From: JBHENC01 sp046262295
GTDB lineage: Bacteria; Acidobacteriota; Blastocatellia; Pyrinomonadales; Pyrinomonadaceae
Assembly (NCBI GenBank): GCA_046262295.1
Contig: JBHENC010000003.1
Coordinates: 372,001 to 436,000 of the forward strand
DNA: 64,000 bases
Direction of reading: 5' to 3'
Program-made: the position numbers and the translations under genes
The notes under the pieces: model-generated
What the model was told of the DNA's origin: nothing
The model's database searches: none
What the model saw: the letters and a program-made list of their open reading frames with translations, nothing else
Part shown: one piece after another, positions 59,293 to 64,000 of the stretch
Layout of the letters: each line of letters begins with the position of its first letter
Numbering within the stretch: the first letter of the stretch is position 1

Positions 59293-61956
59293 TTACGCAC
59301 GTTTGATGATTTTTAGACTCCCGCCCTTCCCCGCCTCCGCCAGCCGCCGCAACTCGTATAATCTCATCAACGCTTCGACCGGCGATAACGAATCCAGATC
59401 AATTTCCAGCAAGGCTTGCGCTACTTGCGCGCGGGCTTCAGCCTCCGATGCAAAGGATTCGTCCGGCGGCGGCGGCGCAGTTTGTTCCGTCTCATTTCGA
59501 TTGATACGACGATAATCCGGCGCGAAGCGTTGCGCTTCGTAGTCTGCCAGAAGCTTCTCCGCGCGACGTACAACGGGGCGCGGCAATCCGGCGAGTTTTG
59601 CGGCATACACGCCGTAGCTCTTCTCCGCGATTCCCGGGCTTATCTTAAAAAGAAAACGCAGCTCGCGTCCCTCCTCGGCAATTTCCACGCGAAAATTTTT
59701 CAGGCGCGGCAGAAGTTCCTCAAGCTCTGTTAGCTCATGGTAATGAGTCGCAAAGAGCGTTTTCGAACGAAGCTGCGGATGATTGTGCAAATATTCGAGC
59801 ACGGCGCGGGCGACGGACAAACCGTCGTAAGTCGAAGTGCCGCGTCCAAGCTCGTCGAGCAGAATCAGCGAGCGCGGCGTCGCGTGGTGAAGAATCTCTG
59901 CGGTCTCCACCATCTCCGTCATAAAGGTTGATTCGCCGCTCCCAAGCCGATCATACAGCCCCGCGCGCGTAAAGATGCGGTCGCACAAACCGATGGCCGC
60001 CGCGCTCGCGGGCACGAAACATCCGATCTGCGCCATCAACACGATCAGCGCGGTCTGCCGCAGGTAAGTGGATTTGCCGGACATATTAGGCCCCGTGATG
60101 AGCGCGATATCCGGCTCGCCGCTTTCGCCGCCGAGCTGCACATCATTAGCAACGAAAGTTTCATTGCCAAAAATTCTTTCGAGAACCGGATGGCGTCCGG
60201 CTGTAATATTAAGCGTGCGCGCGTCAATGATCGAAGGCCGCACATAGTTGAATTGCGCAGCGGTCTCGGCAAAGGAAGCCATCACGTCCAAGTGCGCGAG
60301 GGTTGCGGCGGCGATTAAAATTTCGGGGCGGCTGCGACTCACTTCCACGCAGAGCTGTCGAAATAGACTCGATTCCAGCTCGCCGATTCTTTCTACGGCG
60401 TTCGTCACTAGAGCTTCATACTCTTTCAATTCGAGCGTAATGAATCTTTCGGCGTTGGCGAGCGTCTGCTTGCGCGTGTAATCATCGGGCACGAGATGCA
60501 GGTTCGGGCGCGTCACTTCAATAAAGTAGCCGAACACTTTATTGTAGCCGACGCGCAAACTTTTAATACCGGTGCGCGCCCGTTCGCGTCCTTCCATTTC
60601 CGCGAGAAAGGTTTGCCCGTCGCGCAGAATAGCGCGCAGCTTATCCAGCTCGTCCGAATAACCTTCCCGAATAATGCCGAGACGTTCCGAGCGCGTAGGG
60701 AAATCATCGGGCAAGGCTTTGCGAATCAGATTGGCGGCAGCGTCACACGTCGGCAGTGCGGTGAGCGTCGCGTTGAAATGCTTCGCGTCCTTTTGCAGCA
60801 CGGAGCGCACACGTTTTATCGCTTCAAGGCTTCGACCGAGCGTGAAGAGGTCTTGTGCAGAGGCGAAACCGGAGCGCGTGCGCCCCGACAAGCGTTCGAG
60901 ATCGTGTACGTTTTCAAGCGCGGCGCAGAGTTCAACGCGCTCCTGCTTATGCGCGATGAACCACGCGACATATTCCTGACGGCGAAAGATTTCCGCGACG
61001 TTCAAGAGCGGCTGGCGCAGCAGGCGGCGCAGGAATCGCCCGCCCATCGAAGTGCGCGTCGCGTCAATAATTGAAAGCAGCGTCGGCGCGCCCGATCCGC
61101 TCTCGAACACTTCGAGGCTGCGCAGCGTTCGCGCATCGAGCATCATGTAATCATCTGTGCGATAACTTGTGAGGCGCGTCAGTTGTTCGGCGGCGCTTGT
61201 TTGCGTGTCGCGCAGGTACGCGATAACCGCACCGGCGGCGCAGGCGGCCAGCGGCCATTCGGATAACCCGTAAGGCGCAAGCGTGCGCGCTCCGAAATGT
61301 TTGAGCAGCAGGCGGCGGGCGGTATCAGCCTCGAAGTCAACAGCATCACGACGGGTAACGAACATCGTCGCCGCGCAATCAACTTCAAGGCCATGCGGCA
61401 AAAGAAGCTCGGCGGGACTGATTCGCTGAAGCTCGGCTTCGGCGGCGATTGCGTCCAGTTCGGTGGCGGCGAAGTAGCCGGTGGTCACGTCCGCGTAAGC
61501 GATTCCGGCGCGCTTACCCACTGTGACGAACGCCGCCAGAAAGTTATTCGCTTTGCTTTGCAGGAGCCCGGGTTCGAGAATCGTGCCGGGCGTGACGACG
61601 CGCACGACACCGCGTTCGATCAATCCGCGTCCGGCAGCGGCATTGCCACGCACGGGCGCGTTAGTCAACTGTTCGCAGATGGCGATGCGATGCCCGCGCG
61701 CGATCAGCGTCGCAAGATGGCGTTCAAGACTGTGATGCGGGACTCCGGCGAGAGGCACGCGGCCAATACGACCCATTGATTTCGAGGTCAGTACGATATC
61801 CAACTCGCGCGCGAGAAGACGCGCATCGTCATCGAAGGCTTCGTAGAAATCGCCGATACGAAAGAGCAGAATCGCGTCCGCATATCTTTGCTTGATCTCT
61901 AGATACTGTTTGCGCAGAGGCGTTGCCGCCAACGCCGACGTGTGTGCTGGATTCAT
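59293..61956 (-). CDS. mutS: DNA mismatch repair protein MutS (copy 2)
   Basis: A second complete MutS of 887 residues. The mismatch-reading Phe-Tyr-Glu is at 37-39 (RIGDFYEAFDDDA). Core and clamp (YNKVFGYFIEVTR, QTLANAERFITLELKEYE), Walker A GPNMSGKST near residue 621, LILLDELGRGTSTYDG and THYHELTELEE are all present, so it should bind mismatches and hydrolyse ATP. It has no connector insertion like copy 1. The opening (TPLRKQYLEIKQRYADAILLFRIGDFYEAF) and Walker A form recall Chloroflexota-type MutS more than copy 1, judged by eye. Its ATG overlaps the stop of the winged-helix gene (ATGA), showing tight coupling. Confidence 0.95.
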   Translation of the reverse strand: MNPAHTSALAATPLRKQYLEIKQRYADAILLFRIGDFYEAFDDDARLLARELDIVLTSKSMGRIGRVPLAGVPHHSLERHLATLIARGHRIAICEQLTNAPVRGNAAAGRGLIERGVVRVVTPGTILEPGLLQSKANNFLAAFVTVGKRAGIAYADVTTGYFAATELDAIAAEAELQRISPAELLLPHGLEVDCAATMFVTRRDAVDFEADTARRLLLKHFGARTLAPYGLSEWPLAACAAGAVIAYLRDTQTSAAEQLTRLTSYRTDDYMMLDARTLRSLEVFESGSGAPTLLSIIDATRTSMGGRFLRRLLRQPLLNVAEIFRRQEYVAWFIAHKQERVELCAALENVHDLERLSGRTRSGFASAQDLFTLGRSLEAIKRVRSVLQKDAKHFNATLTALPTCDAAANLIRKALPDDFPTRSERLGIIREGYSDELDKLRAILRDGQTFLAEMEGRERARTGIKSLRVGYNKVFGYFIEVTRPNLHLVPDDYTRKQTLANAERFITLELKEYEALVTNAVERIGELESSLFRQLCVEVSRSRPEILIAAATLAHLDVMASFAETAAQFNYVRPSIIDARTLNITAGRHPVLERIFGNETFVANDVQLGGESGEPDIALITGPNMSGKSTYLRQTALIVLMAQIGCFVPASAAAIGLCDRIFTRAGLYDRLGSGESTFMTEMVETAEILHHATPRSLILLDELGRGTSTYDGLSVARAVLEYLHNHPQLRSKTLFATHYHELTELEELLPRLKNFRVEIAEEGRELRFLFKISPGIAEKSYGVYAAKLAGLPRPVVRRAEKLLADYEAQRFAPDYRRINRNETEQTAPPPPDESFASEAEARAQVAQALLEIDLDSLSPVEALMRLYELRRLAEAGKGGSLKIIKRA

Positions 61957-62678
61957 CGCTCGAAGAGTTCCGTTAGAAGGTCTTCGACAGATGTGAGAGC
62001 GCGGTGAAGTTTGCCGATCTGCTCGAAACTAAAAATCGTTGTGACGCGGCCTATTTCGTGGAACGCGCCGGTGCGCGCAACGCTCAAGGATTTCTGCGCG
62101 CGGTTCGTGTCGCGCTCCGAAGCGACGATCAGATACGGCTTTGAGCGTTGCGCATCGTAAGCGCGTTTGAGCTTGGCGAGCGCGGCATCAATGTTTCCCT
62201 TGCGTTGCACTTCAAAGACGTGGCTCAAGCGCGGGCTGGCCTCGCTCTCGCGCCACACCACATCGTAGTATTCAAACTCACGTTGCGAACGATAGCCGAG
62301 CGAGCGCCCGATGTCCAGAAGCATCTGCTGTATGTCGCCGTGCGAGAATTCCAGAGTGCGCGTGGCAGCAAGTTTTTGATCTTTCGGGAGAGAAAAATCT
62401 TCCTCGCTGGCGCGAGCGCGTCCCTGCTCCGTGAGCGTCCAGTATCCGCAGCGGCGTTTGATAAGGCGCTTCTCATCAAGCGCGCGTCCGGCGCGTTGCA
62501 CCAGACTTCGCCACTGTTTGCTGCGACCGTTGCCGAGTTCCGCGATGTCTGCTTGCGTCAACTGCGGAAAGTAAGCGACAAGGCGCGCGTAGAGAAAACG
62601 CACGTCTTCGCTCCCGCCGGTGGCAGCGAGTTCATGCAGAACCGGCAACTCGATGCGCGCGACACCCGGAAACGCCAT
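61953..62678 (-). CDS. Winged-helix (Mrr_N-like) protein with PD-(D/E)XK-like region
   Basis: A 241-residue protein. Residues 1-90 look like the Mrr N-terminal winged helix (ARIELPVLHELAATGG, WRSLVQRAGRALDEKRLIKRR, YWTLTEQGRARA). Residues 110-241 resemble a small nuclease fold: MLLDIGRSLGY, a strand with Asp139 (EYYDVVW), then Glu156-x-Gln158 in HVFEVQRKG, a helix and a second strand PYLIVASERD. D..E-x-Q instead of E-x-K occurs in some nucleases such as BglII. The stop overlaps the ATG of mutS copy 2, so the two products are made together. The pairing suggests a role with mismatch binding or DNA end processing. Activity is inferred; it could be DNA-binding only. Confidence 0.65.
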   Translation of the reverse strand: MAFPGVARIELPVLHELAATGGSEDVRFLYARLVAYFPQLTQADIAELGNGRSKQWRSLVQRAGRALDEKRLIKRRCGYWTLTEQGRARASEEDFSLPKDQKLAATRTLEFSHGDIQQMLLDIGRSLGYRSQREFEYYDVVWRESEASPRLSHVFEVQRKGNIDAALAKLKRAYDAQRSKPYLIVASERDTNRAQKSLSVARTGAFHEIGRVTTIFSFEQIGKLHRALTSVEDLLTELFER

Positions 62679-62802
62679 CGTTCAGCACAATATCACTTTC
62701 GGAATTTTAGAAGCAGCGGATAATGTCAGCTTCAATGCAAAATTACAGGAGAAGGTCTATCACGAGCAAGCTCTAAAACAGTAAATGCCCTCGCTGCCTT
62801 CT

Positions 62803-63108
62803 TTAGGAAGGGGCAGTCGCAATTAACTCCTGATGCTCTGGATGGCGTTGCAAGTAGGCGGCGATGAACGGGCATTCGGGTGCTATCTTCAATTCTGCGG
62901 TGCGGACGATTTCAAGCATCCCCTTGACCAACACACTGCCGATCCCCTGCCCCTCAAATTCTTCCGGGACTTCCGTATGTGTCAGCGCAAGCACGCCTCC
63001 ATCAGTTTTCTTGTATTGAATGAAAGCTAATTTATTCTCGTCGAGCGGCATCTCAAACTGATGCTTCTGCTTGTTGTCGCTGACCGCATTCGTTTTCTTC
63101 ATTGTCAT
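62803..63108 (-). CDS. Small GNAT-like N-acetyltransferase (PF14542 type)
   Basis: A 101-residue protein of the short GNAT family. It has KLAFIQYKKTDGGVLALTHTEVPEEFEGQGIGSVLVKGMLEIVRTAELKIAPECPFIAAYLQRHPEHQELI, with acetyl-CoA motif E..GQGIG and the conserved C-P-(Y/F) turn near the end. Family members are about 90-100 residues, so it is complete; substrates are unknown. GGAAG five bases before the ATG at 63108 supports the start. It lies 77 bp downstream of the flavin reductase on the same strand. Confidence 0.88.
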   Translation of the reverse strand: MTMKKTNAVSDNKQKHQFEMPLDENKLAFIQYKKTDGGVLALTHTEVPEEFEGQGIGSVLVKGMLEIVRTAELKIAPECPFIAAYLQRHPEHQELIATAPS

Positions 63109-63185
63109 TCAATCTTCCAATCGTTCTCGGGCTTCCTGTGCCGTATTCGCAATCAATGATTTCCATTACGAACGCCCGGAGAGAA

Positions 63186-63764
63186 TTACTCTTGCGTAAA
63201 ATTGTCCCGACCGTATTTAAGGACTTGCGCCATCCAGATCAACTCTTTTAGAAAAGCGTCCGCACGCTTGATGTAAGCTTCGTCAAGCAGTTTGCCCGAA
63301 GCGTCGAATACATCTTGAACACGCGCGAAATTCATATCCGTAAAGGTTGCGGCCAATCCCAACTCTCTCATCACGGGCAGCAAATTCTCTATCACGCGCG
63401 CGCCGCCGAACCCGCCTGCCGAGACGCCGCACAGCCCGACCGCCTTATGTATGTACTCTTTCAAGTTCGTATCAAGCACGTGTTTGAGCAAGCCCGGATA
63501 GCCGTGATTGTATTCCGGCGCGACGATTATGAGCGCGTCCGCTCTGGCGACGGTTGATGAAAACTTTGAATCCTTAATAGACTCGCCCGCATCACTCATT
63601 GACAGCGGAATATCGCGTATGTCTATTAGCTCCGTTTCAACTCCGTTGCGTTTTGCGATTTCATCTATAATGAACTTGGCAACGTGCTCGCTCTGCCGAC
63701 CTTGCCGCGCCGTGCCGAGAATAGTCGGAATAAAAAGTTTGGCATTCGATTGGGGTGCGCTCAT
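63186..63764 (-). CDS. NAD(P)H-dependent FMN reductase family protein
   Basis: A 192-residue flavodoxin-like oxidoreductase. The FMN phosphate loop is LFIPTILGTARQGRQSEHVAKFI, the second loop is ALIIVAPEYNHGYPGLLKHVLDTN, and a Gly-rich loop VSAGGFGGARVIENL follows. This is the NADPH-dependent FMN reductase (PF03358) pattern, enzymes acting on flavins, quinones or azo dyes. The ATG at 63764 begins the domain; the frame extends to 63839 with a Leu/Arg-rich leader lacking family likeness. It is in a run with the GNAT gene and may share its transcript. Its own promoter was not found. Confidence 0.9.
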   Translation of the reverse strand: MSAPQSNAKLFIPTILGTARQGRQSEHVAKFIIDEIAKRNGVETELIDIRDIPLSMSDAGESIKDSKFSSTVARADALIIVAPEYNHGYPGLLKHVLDTNLKEYIHKAVGLCGVSAGGFGGARVIENLLPVMRELGLAATFTDMNFARVQDVFDASGKLLDEAYIKRADAFLKELIWMAQVLKYGRDNFTQE

Positions 63765-63911
63765 CAATAGCTCTTTCCCTTTAGAATTCAAAGGACGCGG
63801 AAGCCATCTTAACAGAGTAACTTTAAGGCGTGCCAGCATCTTGCGAAAGCGTGACGATTTAAGCGACGTATGTCTTGATGATCTTTAGGCCATAAATAGC
63901 TTCAAAAGAAA

Positions 63912-63940
63912 AACCGCGCCGTGATAGTTACGGCGCGGTT
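63912..63940 (-). terminator. Intrinsic terminator for a gene entering from the right edge
   Basis: AACCGCGCCGT and ACGGCGCGGTT form a perfect 11-bp stem with a seven-base loop. On the minus strand it is followed by TTTCTTTT, and it comes 37 bases after a possible stop codon at 63977-63979. Confidence 0.75.
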
Positions 63941-63976
63941 GATTAATGATTGGCGATTGGCGTGTGCCTTCTATCT

Positions 63977-64000
63977 TTAGGCGGCTTCTCTATTCTCTTC
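63977..64000 (-). CDS. C-terminal end of a gene continuing past the window
   Basis: The minus strand from 64000 reads GAA GAG AAT AGA GAA GCC GCC TAA, giving EENREAA and a stop. The intrinsic terminator 37 bases later supports a real gene end. Only eight codons are visible, so the protein cannot be named. Confidence 0.4.
   Translation of the reverse strand, partial: EENREAA

Overview
The window is a gene-dense, GC-rich bacterial chromosome segment with about 45 genes on both strands. No rRNA, tRNA, CRISPR array, phage or insertion sequence was recognised. The gene mix suggests Acidobacteriota, perhaps class Blastocatellia. It includes two membrane Ser/Thr kinases, an ECF sigma factor next to a kinase-TPR protein, PQQ and FG-GAP propeller proteins, a TIGR03437-like beta domain and period-7 intergenic repeats. 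This placement is inference from gene content; no marker gene was compared.

Layout. 1-6.5 kb: end of ssb facing a dnaE-accA pair, then guaA. 6.6-11.3 kb: PQQ propeller protein, psd-pssA (phosphatidylethanolamine synthesis), a DUF465 protein and tsaB-rimI. 11.5-20.3 kb (+): pfkA, a zinc-ribbon Ser/Thr kinase, mutS, nagZ and a peptide-binding lipoprotein. 20.4-30.9 kb (-): SGNH hydrolase, tsaC, O-methyltransferase, a histidine kinase / NtrC-type regulator / cystatin-like set, and an ECF sigma factor with a kinase-TPR protein. 31-34 kb is an accessory stretch: a cupin, a gene cut by TAG, and small EthD, AhpD-like and YdhR-like genes. 34-38.6 kb: OmpA-like protein, tiny membrane protein, FG-GAP protein, OmpR-type regulator. 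38.8-44.3 kb: ABC exporter, yicC-gmk-rpoZ, ETF-quinone oxidoreductase. 44.5-50.2 kb: a nonsense-split matrixin, an exported unknown, a DUF255 protein and RNase D. 50.5-59.3 kb: a c-di-GMP enzyme, pdhA-pdhB-pdhC, a DMT transporter and a CDF transporter. 59.3-64 kb (-): a second mutS coupled to a winged-helix/nuclease-like gene, a GNAT protein and an FMN reductase.

The most notable feature is at 32226-32747. An AhpD/CMD-family gene reads through one in-frame TGA that sits exactly where the second cysteine of the CxxCxxxH motif belongs. Immediately downstream is a hairpin (7-bp perfect stem, GGUCA loop) that fits a bacterial SECIS element. I read this as a candidate selenoprotein. Other points of interest are the second MutS fused by an ATGA overlap to an Mrr_N/PD-(D/E)XK-like protein, a secreted cystatin-like protein overlapping a sigma-54 regulator gene, a phosphatidylserine decarboxylase with Ser-Ser at the cleavage site, a 60-bp perfect palindrome that also encodes the AccA C-terminus, and period-7 repeats in front of three genes.
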